Assembly: GCA_028726605.1 (NCBI GenBank) | Contig: JAQYPV010000015.1 | Coordinates: 1 to 64,000, forward strand | Direction of reading: 5' to 3' | Source of the DNA: Peptoniphilaceae bacterium | GTDB taxonomy: Bacteria > Bacillota > Clostridia > Tissierellales > Peptoniphilaceae | DNA length: 64,000 bases | Notes under the pieces: generated by a model | The model's input: the letters and a program-made list of their open reading frames with translations, nothing else | What the model was told of the DNA's origin: nothing | The model's database searches: none | Position numbers and translations under genes: made by a program | In this document: positions 1 through 7,314 of the stretch, one piece after another | Layout: the number at the start of each line of letters is the position of its first letter | How positions within the stretch are numbered: position 1 is the stretch's first letter

Positions 1-91
1 TTCATCCGTTTGACCGATACTGCCACGAAAAAGGCATCACACACAAACTCATTCGCCCAAGGACACCGAGACACAATGGCTTTTCACGCGA

Positions 92-500
92 TCTCGCTTT
101 TATCCGTGTACTGGGACACCCCGCCGTACACGGCACATCGCACTTTTTCGCCGCCAGCCGTGTACTGGGACACCCTGCCGTACACGGCACATCGCGCTTT
201 TTCGCTTCCAGCCGTGTACTGGGGAGCTATGCCGTACACGGCACATCGCATTTTTTCACTCCCAGCCGTGTACTGGGACACCCCGCCGTACACGGCACAT
301 CGCACTTCTTCGCCGCCAGCCGTGTACTGGGACACCCTGCCGTACACGGCACATCGCGCTTTTTCGCTTCCAGCCGTGTACTGGGACACCCTGCCGTACA
401 CGGCACATCGCGCTTTTTCGCTTCCAGCCGTGTACTGGGGGCCCATGCCGTACACGGCACATCGCATTTTTCACTTCTAGACGTGTACTGGGGACCCCCA
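92..500. repeat. Tandem array 1 of a 54-bp hairpin repeat
   Basis: About seven and a half head-to-tail units with exact 54-bp spacing: GCCGTGTAC begins at 157, 211, 265, 319, 373 and 427, with degenerate edge copies at 103 and 480. Each unit carries a perfect 9-bp inverted repeat (GCCGTGTAC ... GTACACGGC, for example 157-165 with 180-188) around a 14-nt loop, so an RNA from either strand would fold as a row of hairpins. Loop and linker variants show a higher-order order A-B-C-A-B-B-C. The units are near-identical with no unique spacers, so this is not CRISPR. The same family recurs, inverted, at 32172-32655. The function is unknown. Confidence 0.9.
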
Positions 501-504
501 CTAA

Positions 505-690
505 CATGGGAAAGTGGAGCGTAGCCATCGCAATGACAACGAACGTTTCTATTCGCGCCTGTCTTTCTACAGCGACGAAGACTTGCTTGTGCAGATGAAA
601 CGCTATTTGTATAAATCGAATCGACTCCCCATGCAGACTTTAGGGTGGCTAACTCCCATGGAAAAACGCACCCTATCGATGGCGGGCTAG
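505..690 (+). pseudogene. C-terminal remnant of an rve-core transposase (IS481-like)
   Basis: An open frame of 61 codons with no start, preceded directly by an in-frame stop at 502-504 and by the last half-unit of the hairpin array. It reads like the end of a DDE integrase core: GKVERSHRNDNERFY, then SFYSDEDL, SNRLPMQTLGW and TPMEKR, ending at TAG 688-690. The GKVERxHR motif followed by a short aromatic-rich tail is characteristic of rve transposases. Everything upstream, including the catalytic D-D region, is missing. It is probably an insertion-sequence scar next to which, or into which, the array expanded. Confidence 0.7.
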
Positions 691-707
691 CCCGCCATCA
701 ATAGGGT
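670..707 (-). terminator. Strong palindrome, likely intrinsic terminator
   Basis: An 18-bp inverted repeat with one mismatch and a TA loop (left arm 670-687, right arm 690-707; core GGCGGGCTAGCCCGCC). Read on the minus strand it is followed by GCGTTTTT, which suits termination of the membrane-protein gene ending at 819. It also covers the stop codon of the transposase remnant and may originally have belonged to that element. Confidence 0.6.
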
Positions 708-818
708 ACCATATCGGAGATTTCTCCTTACTATTTTGGTCTCACATCATTTACAAATGTACAAATGTTAAATCGATGTGAAGCGGCGTGTCCTTCTTCT
801 TACAACACGACCAGTGCT
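691..818. other. Intergenic stretch without a gene
   Basis: Apart from the right arm of the palindrome (670-707), this AT-richer stretch shows no convincing open frame, RNA gene or repeat. It is the 3' side of the membrane-protein gene starting at 1406. Confidence 0.5.
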
Positions 819-1406
819 TTATAACATGAACAGTGCTCGTACGGTCAGTGCTGAGAATACGGTGATGTAGAAAACCACACTTACAACCGCGAGACGGTGT
901 AGGGCAATCCGCTCCTTAAATAACCGAATGCTCGCTTGTCGCATCATTTGAACGGCCACGATTCCCGTGGCAATGGCAAGCAAGATATACATAAAAGGCC
1001 GTACAGACGAAGAGAACGACGTTTCAAACAGTAACGGCTCATGAGAATTCATCAAATCATTGAGGATACTCAAAATAGCCGCTAACACGACAATGATGCA
1101 TCCCCAAACGACTCGCAGCCCGACTTCGCGATTCACCTGATCTGACGCCACCTCGCCTTTCTGCTCTCTCAACAGCAAAACAAAAACCGACACGAGCAAC
1201 ACGACCTGCAATACGATGAAATAGATTTCTCCCGTGACTGGTGCTAGTGTATAAATGATTACAGCCAAAAAAGAGCAACCATCATAGAATTCACTCGCAT
1301 CATCAATCACGCTTTTCTTTTGCTTACGAGAACGCCACTGACTTACAGTCAAGATGATTAACACCATCGCAATGATGAAAATGCCCTCATTCATCAATAA
1401 CAACAT
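819..1406 (-). CDS. Predicted multi-pass membrane protein, unknown function
   Basis: 195 residues with about six hydrophobic segments: one at the extreme N-terminus (MNEGIFIIAMVLIILTV), a pair around residues 45-80, another around 100-120, then two near 135-155 and 175-190. Short basic loops lie between them, including an RKQKK patch after the first segment. I do not recognise a family or any catalytic motif. The ATG at 1406 is preferred because AAGGGG lies 4 nt upstream; an in-frame TTG 15 nt further up has no ribosome site. Its base composition is AT-richer than the housekeeping genes, so it may be accessory. It is monocistronic, with a palindromic terminator at 670-707. Confidence 0.6.
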   Translation of the reverse strand: MLLLMNEGIFIIAMVLIILTVSQWRSRKQKKSVIDDASEFYDGCSFLAVIIYTLAPVTGEIYFIVLQVVLLVSVFVLLLREQKGEVASDQVNREVGLRVVWGCIIVVLAAILSILNDLMNSHEPLLFETSFSSSVRPFMYILLAIATGIVAVQMMRQASIRLFKERIALHRLAVVSVVFYITVFSALTVRALFML

Positions 1407-1677
1407 ACAGCCCCTTCGCAAGTGTTAGTAAACGTTTCCTTCAATTAAAGAATATATAATAAAAACTATGATGTCAAACGATTATTCTCATCATTATTCT
1501 AGATAGATACTTAGCTCTTTTATTTTAAAATGTCACTTTCGCTATTCGATTTCGAGAAGTCCTACTGCGCAAACGAATTCTTCCAAAGCGTCAAATGAAG
1601 CGGTGTCTGTTCATTTGACACTTACGGAAGAGATCTGTCATCGTCACGTTTCTCATCATTTTTTGATCCCTCCTCCT
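1407..1677. other. AT-rich intergenic region
   Basis: This 271-bp region between the membrane-protein gene and the antiporter gene is AT-rich around 1440-1540. It presumably holds the promoter of the downstream minus-strand gene, but no convincing -35/-10 pair, terminator hairpin or small gene was identified. Confidence 0.4.
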
Positions 1678-3279
1678 CTACCGGCTCACCACCAACACGT
1701 CGTCTTCTTCAAGGCGCACGTCCCCGTCCGGGACGATGACGTTGTCGCCGCGGATGATGAAGGTGATGAGGGTGTTTTTAGGCATGGGAATTTCCGCGAT
1801 GCGTTTGCCGCAGTAGCGGTCATCGGCTTCGACATTGATTTCGGTAAGGGCCATCTTCTCCACTTCTTCGGGGGCTTTCGCGGAGCGATGGGCCGCCAGC
1901 GTCACGACATCACCATCTTCCAGGCGCGTCTCGCCATTGGGAACGATGCGCGTGTGACCGCGGAAAATGGCGGTGGCCAACGTCTGTGGCGGGAAGGTCA
2001 CTTCGGCCACAGTCCTCCCCACCCACGGATGACCATCGGGAAGACGAAAACTGATGGCCTGGATGGGCACTTCTTCGGTGTAGTCGTTGAAAGTTTTGGC
2101 GTTGTTCACGTTTTCGTCGACCATGTCAACCTTTTGCGCAAAACGCGGCAAAAGCGAGCCTTGAATGAGAATTGAAAACAGGACGAGGAAAAACGTCACG
2201 TGCACCACGGGCAAATCTCCTCCCACCTGTTGCCACGCCACGATGGCAAAGACGATGGACGCCGCGCCTCGAAGGCCCGAAAAAGACACGAGCGCGATTT
2301 GGTTCTTCGGACTTTTGAACGGCTTCATCAACAAAAAGGTAGACACCGGGCGCGAGACAAACGTCAAAAACAGCGTGATGATAAGCGCCTCGGGGAAATA
2401 CCGGATGACCGCTGACGGCACGGCCACGAGACCGAGCAGAAAGAAGAGCACCATCTGCATGAACGTCGTCACGCCGTCGAAAAAATTGACCAAGGCCTTT
2501 TTATTCCGCAAAGTTCCATTTCCCAAAATCACCCCGGCGATGTAGGTTGACAAATAGCCATTCCCGCCAAGCAAATTGGGCAGCGCATAGGAAATGACTG
2601 CCGTACCGGCGATGAAGAGGTCATCGTAGCCACTGCCTTCATCGACCAGCGTGTCGAAGAGAAAACGCGTGAGATACGCCATGGCGATGCCGAAAAAGAG
2701 GCCCCACCCGACTTGCTTCAGCACCATGACGGCCGTCCCCGACATCGACGCCTGTCCCATGAAGAGACTCACGCCGATCATCGTGAGCATGTACGCGGTC
2801 GGGTCATTGCTCCCGCTCTCCACTTCCAGAAGTGACGCGGTGTTGTACTTGAGGCCCAAATTGCGGGAGCGCAGAATGGTGAACACGGAGGCCGCGTCGG
2901 TCGACGACGTCACGGCGCCCATGAGAAAGGCAATGGGCCAGTCCCAGTGAAGTACAAAATAGACGAAGGCGCTGGTCAAGAGCGACGTCGCGACCACGCC
3001 CAACGACGCTAGCGTGATGGATTCGGGTAAAACGGGCTTCGCGGCGCGAATGTTGGTGCCGAAACCGCCGTAAAACATAATGAAAATGAGTGCGACGCTG
3101 GTCAATTTTTCTGTTAAGGCTAAGTTTGTAAATTGGATGCCAAACAAGCCTTCCCGTCCAAACACCATCCCGAGCACGATGAACAAGAGCAGCACAGGAA
3201 TGCCCAGCACACGGGATAATTTTTTCAAAAAATAACTCGCAAAAACCAAAATGGCCATGAGTAATAAAAAAGCGTTCAT
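1678..3279 (-). CDS. Potassium/proton antiporter, CvrA/NhaP2 type
   Basis: A 533-residue CPA-family cation/proton antiporter in the cytoplasmic membrane, expected to export K+ or Na+ in exchange for protons and so help control cell volume and pH. The first about 385 residues form a dozen hydrophobic segments with the family signature of acidic residues in the membrane (GAVTSSTDAASVF, ESGSNDPTAYML). The last about 140 residues hold two consecutive RCK_C (TrkA-C) domains, around 400-460 and 475-533, each with the typical IRGD/FRGHT...VPNGE...LEDGDVV pattern, so gating by a bound ligand is likely. The start at 3279 follows GAGGAGG at good spacing. It stands alone with about 200 bp free on each side. 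Confidence 0.85.
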   Translation of the reverse strand: MNAFLLLMAILVFASYFLKKLSRVLGIPVLLLFIVLGMVFGREGLFGIQFTNLALTEKLTSVALIFIMFYGGFGTNIRAAKPVLPESITLASLGVVATSLLTSAFVYFVLHWDWPIAFLMGAVTSSTDAASVFTILRSRNLGLKYNTASLLEVESGSNDPTAYMLTMIGVSLFMGQASMSGTAVMVLKQVGWGLFFGIAMAYLTRFLFDTLVDEGSGYDDLFIAGTAVISYALPNLLGGNGYLSTYIAGVILGNGTLRNKKALVNFFDGVTTFMQMVLFFLLGLVAVPSAVIRYFPEALIITLFLTFVSRPVSTFLLMKPFKSPKNQIALVSFSGLRGAASIVFAIVAWQQVGGDLPVVHVTFFLVLFSILIQGSLLPRFAQKVDMVDENVNNAKTFNDYTEEVPIQAISFRLPDGHPWVGRTVAEVTFPPQTLATAIFRGHTRIVPNGETRLEDGDVVTLAAHRSAKAPEEVEKMALTEINVEADDRYCGKRIAEIPMPKNTLITFIIRGDNVIVPDGDVRLEEDDVLVVSR

Positions 3280-3388
3280 ATTACCTCCTCGGTCGATCAC
3301 TATTTATAGTGTCTACCCGAGGGAGGCGAACATGACGCATCGTTAGTAGCGGGAAAGGGCGGATATGACGCACCTCCCCTTAAAGGGT

Positions 3389-3478
3389 CAGCAAGTGCTT
3401 CATGGATAAATCCATGATGGGCGCGTGTGCGCGCGCCATTTCGATGGCCTTCGTGATGGAACCTGCGGCGTCTTAGAA
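3389..3478 (-). pseudogene. Possible C-terminal coding remnant
   Basis: Between the antiporter and the gene starting at 4325, one minus-strand frame reads about 29 protein-like codons (AGSITKAIEMARAHAPIMD then MKHLLTL) ending in TAA. There is no start, and a stop lies immediately upstream. The amino-acid pattern (amphipathic helix with the local codon style) suggests the tail of a deleted gene. The parent family is not recognised. Confidence 0.25.
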
Positions 3479-3485
3479 TAATCAT

Positions 3486-4325
3486 TCACGGCCGAAAGCG
3501 CACTTGTCCCAGACGACGCCCTGTCTTTTTTCGGATCCCCCACACGATGACGAGGGCCACCACAGCGCCGGTCAGATCCCAAATGAGGTCGACCATGGTG
3601 TCCATGAGGGCGGCGCGCCCTTCCAACAGCCCACCGCCGATGGCAGCATAGCGTTGCAAGTTCTGTTTGGGCATGAAGGCGTCAATCGTGAATTCGTAGA
3701 TTTCCCAGAGGACGCCGCCCACGAGCGTCATGCCGAGGGCGAAGCCGTATCCCATGGGGCCGTTGTCCCACGGCGCTCGTTGGAGCAGGCCTTTTCCTTG
3801 CGATGCCCGTCGTCCGGTGCGTTGCGGCGCTTCGTAGCGCTTCGCGGTCTGGCGGTGCGTCGCTGCGGTGGCCTCGGATTTCGCGTGGCCGCGCGCTTCG
3901 GACGGGGCCGTCACTTGTTCGGACCACGACATCGCGACGGCTTCCCAGATGCCGTAGAGGGCGAAGGCGCCGAGCGCCGAGGCCAGGGCGTGGGTCAGGG
4001 TGTCCCAAAACGAGACGTTGACGAAGAAGCGCATGAGCGTGCCCAAAAAGAGCGCGAGAAAGAGGAAGACGAGGTAGGCCATTTCGAGGCCGGGTCTCAT
4101 CTCAATCCAGTGGAGACGGCGCAAGAGTTCCGGCAAAAACGTGAGGGCGATGCCGGCGAGCGCCTGTAACAGCGTCACCACGAGCTCGGACCAGTCGCCT
4201 GCGGGAGCGCCTATTGCGGTGACGATGACGAAGATTTGATAGACGGCGTAGAGTCCGAAGAGCAGGGTCATGAGGCCCCGCGCTTTTTTTACGGCGTCTT
4301 GGGCCGGTTCTGTTTTGCGATTCAT
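3486..4325 (-). CDS. YjdF/DUF2238-like integral membrane protein
   Basis: 279 residues with four hydrophobic helices in the first 125 residues. A long, variable, charged cytoplasmic loop follows (about 130-185, rich in A, R, E, K), then two or three more helices. The C-terminal half carries a family-like signature: GVLWEIYEF, an Asp, then Q and GLLEG...DTMVDLIWDLTGA, matching the E-YE / D / DTM-DL pattern of DUF2238 membrane proteins of unknown function. It begins 15 bp after the FemABX-like gene (stop at 4341) with a good AGGAGG site, so the two are likely cotranscribed and this protein may work at the envelope. The function is inferred only to that extent. Confidence 0.65.
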   Translation of the reverse strand: MNRKTEPAQDAVKKARGLMTLLFGLYAVYQIFVIVTAIGAPAGDWSELVVTLLQALAGIALTFLPELLRRLHWIEMRPGLEMAYLVFLFLALFLGTLMRFFVNVSFWDTLTHALASALGAFALYGIWEAVAMSWSEQVTAPSEARGHAKSEATAATHRQTAKRYEAPQRTGRRASQGKGLLQRAPWDNGPMGYGFALGMTLVGGVLWEIYEFTIDAFMPKQNLQRYAAIGGGLLEGRAALMDTMVDLIWDLTGAVVALVIVWGIRKKTGRRLGQVRFRP

Positions 4326-4340
4326 GAGTTCCTCCTGGCG

Positions 4341-5354
4341 TCATTCGACCGGCGTGTAGTCAGTGGTGTCTTGGCCTTCGATGGCGCGCGCGTATGCGGC
4401 TTCGTCGAAGACGAACTCCATGTTGCCTATCCAGAAAAAGACGTGATCGTTGGTGAGCTTGCGCTTAAACCGGTAGAGGCCGTTTTCGGGATGGAGTGAC
4501 TTGACACCGCCCAAGTCGTAGTAATTCATACCCGTTTCGATGGCGTAGCGTATTTCTTCGCAGTCTAAAAAGTAGCTCTGTCCTAAGTCCACTTCGAGGG
4601 TATCCGCGCCGTAGAGGGCATACGCCCAGCCGTTGAACGAGAGCAACAGACTGCAGGCGATTTTGCGGCCTTCGTAGGCGGCAAAGGTCATGCGCACATG
4701 ATCGCCAAAGGCATCGTAGAGTTGGTAGTAGTAGTCGATGGGCCGATGCGCCACGCCTTTGCGTTCGCTCATCTCCACGGTGATGCGGTAGAATTCCGGA
4801 ATGTCCTCCCGGGCGCCCACGATGAGTTGCAGATTCTGTCGATAGGCTTTGCGCACTTCTTTGCGCGTCAATTTGGTGAAGGACTGAATGGCCTCGTCGA
4901 GATCGGCAAAGGTGAGCGGCAGGGTCATGCTCATGGGCCACTGTACATAGGAGTACATCTTGTAGCACAGCGGAATGCCGGCATCGCGAAGGCGCTGCGC
5001 CAACGCCGTGTCGTAGGGCACTTGGGGATCGATCTTCAAGAGATAGCCCCCCTGCTCCTGCACGTACGACTTCACTTCGTCGATGAGGGGCAACAGGACG
5101 TCGAAATCGTTCAAATCGCAGACGGGGCCGCGTGGCGCGTAGTACATCTTTTTCCCGGCCTTCGCATTGGTCACGGACAGCACTTGGATGGCGGCCTCGA
5201 TGGCGCCGCCGCGTTCCTGATAAAAGACATCGCGATCCCAATTGGCCTTGACCCTAGACCACGCCTCCACCTGATAAAACGTCGCATACGGCGACGACTC
5301 CAAAAAAGACTCCACGCGCTGTTTTTCCGCGACATTCGAAAGATTTAATCGCAT
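4341..5354 (-). CDS. FemABX-family peptidyltransferase (lipid II aminoacyl ligase-like)
   Basis: 337 residues resembling FemX/MurM-type enzymes, which transfer amino acids from aminoacyl-tRNA to the peptide stem of lipid II to build cross-bridges. Visible features are the N-terminal FYQVEAWSRVK element, YYAPRGPV around residue 70, the central TKLTRKEVRKA patch (about 155-165), and the C-terminal GNAT-like core with LYGAD and the NYYDLGGVKS motif near 290, followed by a GLYRFKRKLT-type tail. The ATG at 5354 follows AGGAGGTG; the frame stays open 32 codons further upstream, but no ribosome site serves it. It is probably the first gene of an operon with the YjdF-like gene. Confidence 0.85.
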   Translation of the reverse strand: MRLNLSNVAEKQRVESFLESSPYATFYQVEAWSRVKANWDRDVFYQERGGAIEAAIQVLSVTNAKAGKKMYYAPRGPVCDLNDFDVLLPLIDEVKSYVQEQGGYLLKIDPQVPYDTALAQRLRDAGIPLCYKMYSYVQWPMSMTLPLTFADLDEAIQSFTKLTRKEVRKAYRQNLQLIVGAREDIPEFYRITVEMSERKGVAHRPIDYYYQLYDAFGDHVRMTFAAYEGRKIACSLLLSFNGWAYALYGADTLEVDLGQSYFLDCEEIRYAIETGMNYYDLGGVKSLHPENGLYRFKRKLTNDHVFFWIGNMEFVFDEAAYARAIEGQDTTDYTPVE

Positions 5355-5377
5355 AGCACCTCCTGACTTCGTTCTGT

Positions 5378-5818
5378 TTACATTATAGTATAGAACGATG
5401 TTGATATTCGTAAGGGTTTGCGGCTCAATTCTTCCGGAGTGTCGATGCACCCCGTGCTACGCCCCGAAAAAAAAGACGTTTGCTTAAATGCCATGGTCAA
5501 TCTGGTCGGATCGAAGCACTTAAGTATATAATCGTAAAATACCAAATCGATATAGCAATCCTCTTTTTCCGTGTGAAGGACAGGTCTTGAATTTGCAATC
5601 ACTGATTGCAATATATCGGGGTAGGTCTGGTAAAACAATACACAGCTATATAAGTTGCGTTCGGTGAAGCCTTTTCCGTAGATCTTTAACAGCTCCTTTG
5701 ATAGTTTCTTAATGACCTGTGCGCCGTATTTTGCTCGATCTTCGCCTTTTAGTTCTTCCTCTGCAATACGGTATCCGATTAGCCAATTTCTCATCAGTAA
5801 AGAAATGGATAATGTCAT
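5378..5818 (-). pseudogene. Internally deleted YhcG/DUF1016 PDDEXK nuclease remnant
   Basis: The 146-codon frame starts with the DUF1016 N-terminal helix-bundle signature (WLIGYRIAEEELKGEDRAKYG, then LSKELLKIYGKGFTERNL, then FYQTYP). It jumps within about 15 residues to the beginning of the C-terminal nuclease domain (CYIDLVFYDYILKCF) and then runs into unrelated residues. Intact family members are about 330-350 residues, so most of the middle and the catalytic end are absent. The DNA is AT-richer than its neighbours. YhcG-type proteins commonly sit near type I restriction loci, and a second restriction remnant lies at 11363-11575. The gene is most likely dead. Confidence 0.75.
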
Positions 5819-5866
5819 CCCTACAGACGTCAGAACCAGACCTATTCACACTTTTCCAGCCAACAA

Positions 5867-5898
5867 CGCTCGGGTGGCCTCAAATGGTCACCCGAGCG
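5867..5898. repeat. 10-bp inverted repeat, possible terminator
   Basis: CGCTCGGGTG (5867-5876) pairs perfectly with CACCCGAGCG (5889-5898) around a 12-nt loop. It lies downstream of the small membrane gene at 5960-6136. The following minus-strand bases (TTGTTGG) are only weakly U-rich, so termination is plausible but not clear. Confidence 0.4.
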
Positions 5899-5959
5899 CT
5901 CACATTCCATCCCATGATGAACATCTCTTCTTATTCGAACTGACGCCAGCTTACACGAA

Positions 5960-6136
5960 TCACCGGTTTCCGAAAAACAACTCATATGAAAACCACAAGA
6001 TCATTATGACATTTAATGCAACCTTAAGATACTCTTCTTTCTTAAACTCCTTCACCGCACAGGCTATGAAGTAAACATCTGCTGCCATCATAAAAAAGGG
6101 ATAAGCCGCGTCCATGAATGCTTTAATGTTCTCCAT
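5960..6136 (-). CDS. Small hydrophobic membrane protein, 58 residues
   Basis: The ATG at 6136 follows AGAGAGG at about 9 nt. The protein has two hydrophobic stretches (AAYPFFMMAADVYFIACAV and VALNVIMILWFSYELFF) separated by a charged KEFKKEEYLK turn, predicting a helical hairpin in the membrane. No family is recognised. It follows a tiny upstream frame (6154-6276) by 17 bp. A peptide/immunity or holin-like role is possible, but nothing in the sequence demonstrates it. A longer in-frame extension upstream lacks a ribosome site and was not used. Confidence 0.55.
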   Translation of the reverse strand: MENIKAFMDAAYPFFMMAADVYFIACAVKEFKKEEYLKVALNVIMILWFSYELFFGNR

Positions 6137-6153
6137 GACAAAAACCTCTCTTT

Positions 6154-6276
6154 TTAGAACAGGCACTTCCAAAGCTGCCAGGCTGCACCAGCAGTTGCTA
6201 TTAGCGCTCCTGCCGCATTCGTAGAAATGCACGTCGTCACATCCACGCGCCAACCAATCAGAGCCTCTTTTTCCAC
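6154..6276 (-). CDS. Possible tiny peptide gene, 40 residues
   Basis: A GTG at 6276 opens a 40-codon frame in the same frame as the aldo/keto reductase, two codons after that gene's TGA. The product would have a charged start (MEKEALIGWRVD) followed by TTCISTNAAGALIATAGAA and a C-terminal WQLWKCLF: small-residue-rich, hydrophobic, with two cysteines. There is no clear Shine-Dalgarno site, so it depends on readthrough or coupling, or it is a remnant of a 3' extension. It is listed because it directly precedes the small membrane gene. Confidence 0.25.
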   Translation of the reverse strand: MEKEALIGWRVDVTTCISTNAAGALIATAGAAWQLWKCLF

Positions 6277-6279
6277 AAA

Positions 6280-7113
6280 TCAGAAGTCGAAGTCGTCCGG
6301 GTCGCTTCCCGTGCGCGTGCCGCGCTCCAAGCCCTTCATGGCGGCCATCTCTTCGTCGTTCAGTTCAAAGTCGAGCACGTCGATGTTTTCTTTGATATAT
6401 TCCTCATGTGTCGACTTCGGCAGGACGATGAGGCCGCGCTGGAGATGCCAACGAATGATGACCTGCGTCGGCGTCTTGCCATGCGCTTCCGCAATGCGCT
6501 GGACGGTCTCGTCCTCGCGCATGTTTGTCTGCTTGCTGCCGCCGAGGGGACTCCACGCCTCCACCTGAATGCCGTGCTGCTGGCAGTAGTCCACGACGTC
6601 CTGATTCTGGAAATACGGATTCGACTCGATCTGGTCAACCGCCGGCGTCACCGTGGCCGTCTTCGCCAGTTCTTCCAAGTGATGCGGATTGAAGTTCGAG
6701 ACGCCGATGGAGCGGATCTTGCCTTCCTGCTGCAGCTTCTCCATCTCGGCCCAGGCCTTTTCGCGCCCTTCCGCCGGCCAGTGGATGAGGTACAAGTCGA
6801 CGTAGTCCAAGCCCAGACGCTGTAAACTGCCCTCCAACGCCTCCCGCGTCTTGCCCGCGCGCACATCGTCATTCCAGAGCTTCGTCGTCACAAAGATGTC
6901 CTCACGGGCGATGCCGCTGTCGCGGATGGCCCGGCCCACGGACTCCTCATTGAAGTAGTACATTGCGGTGTCGATGTGGCGATAGCCGTTCTCAAGCGCC
7001 CACTTCACCGCATTGTACGTCTCATCGCCCTCCTCCGCGCGAAACACGCCGAGCCCGATTTGCGGGATGGTCCGACCATCGTTGAGTTTAATTGCTTGAA
7101 CTTGCTCTGTCAT
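6280..7113 (-). CDS. Aldo/keto reductase, 2,5-diketo-gluconate reductase type
   Basis: A 277-residue soluble TIM-barrel oxidoreductase expected to reduce aldehydes or ketones with NADPH. The full catalytic tetrad is visible: Asp48 and Tyr53 in DTAMYYFNE, Lys78 in VTTKLW and His111 in LIHWP. IGVSNFNPHHL and the C-terminal cofactor region PLGGSKQT...IVLPKSTHEEYIKEN are also present. The start is supported by AAAGGA 7 nt upstream. The physiological substrate cannot be told from sequence. The next gene upstream ends about 200 bp away, so it is probably transcribed on its own. Confidence 0.9.
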   Translation of the reverse strand: MTEQVQAIKLNDGRTIPQIGLGVFRAEEGDETYNAVKWALENGYRHIDTAMYYFNEESVGRAIRDSGIAREDIFVTTKLWNDDVRAGKTREALEGSLQRLGLDYVDLYLIHWPAEGREKAWAEMEKLQQEGKIRSIGVSNFNPHHLEELAKTATVTPAVDQIESNPYFQNQDVVDYCQQHGIQVEAWSPLGGSKQTNMREDETVQRIAEAHGKTPTQVIIRWHLQRGLIVLPKSTHEEYIKENIDVLDFELNDEEMAAMKGLERGTRTGSDPDDFDF

Positions 7114-7149
7114 AACGTTTCCTTTCCCTGTTCCTTTTAACGGTCATTC

Positions 7150-7260
7150 ATCCCGCACGATCTCCATGCGACCCTGCGGATCGCATTGTGGGAATTGTAT
7201 TGTGTGAGCCGCATTGTGCGGATCGATCACACCGACCTATCGTATCGATCATTTAGAATG
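7150..7260. repeat. Cluster of GCATTGTG/ATTGTG-type short repeats
   Basis: Between the HD gene and the aldo/keto reductase gene, the stretch around 7170-7235 contains GGATCGCATTGTG, GTATTGTGTGAGCCGC and GCATTGTGCGGATCG. These are short direct and inverted copies of a GC-ATTGTG-GC element. They could be an operator for the reductase gene just downstream, or the remains of a repeat. No start or hairpin terminator is evident. Confidence 0.3.
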
Positions 7261-7314
7261 TGTTTACCCGATTGTCAGAACGAAAAACCGCACGCCTGTC
7301 GATCCCTCGATCGC

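Noticed and set aside
10..480. Open frames on both strands across hairpin array 1 (18-residue peptide repeats)
   Set aside because: The 54-bp period is a multiple of three, so most frames stay open by repetition. Unit differences change amino acids freely, there is no ribosome site, and the conserved feature is the DNA dyad.
92..500. CRISPR array
   Set aside because: Whole units are near-identical and contiguous, with no unique spacers of constant length and no cas genes nearby.
1603..2175. Plus-strand frame opposite the antiporter C-terminus
   Set aside because: Antisense of the RCK_C domains; His/Val/Phe-rich composition and no ribosome site.
7170..7215. lac-operator-like string GGAATTGTATTGTGTGAGC
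   Set aside because: Chance resemblance; it is better explained as part of the local GCATTGTG repeat cluster, and no sugar operon is adjacent.
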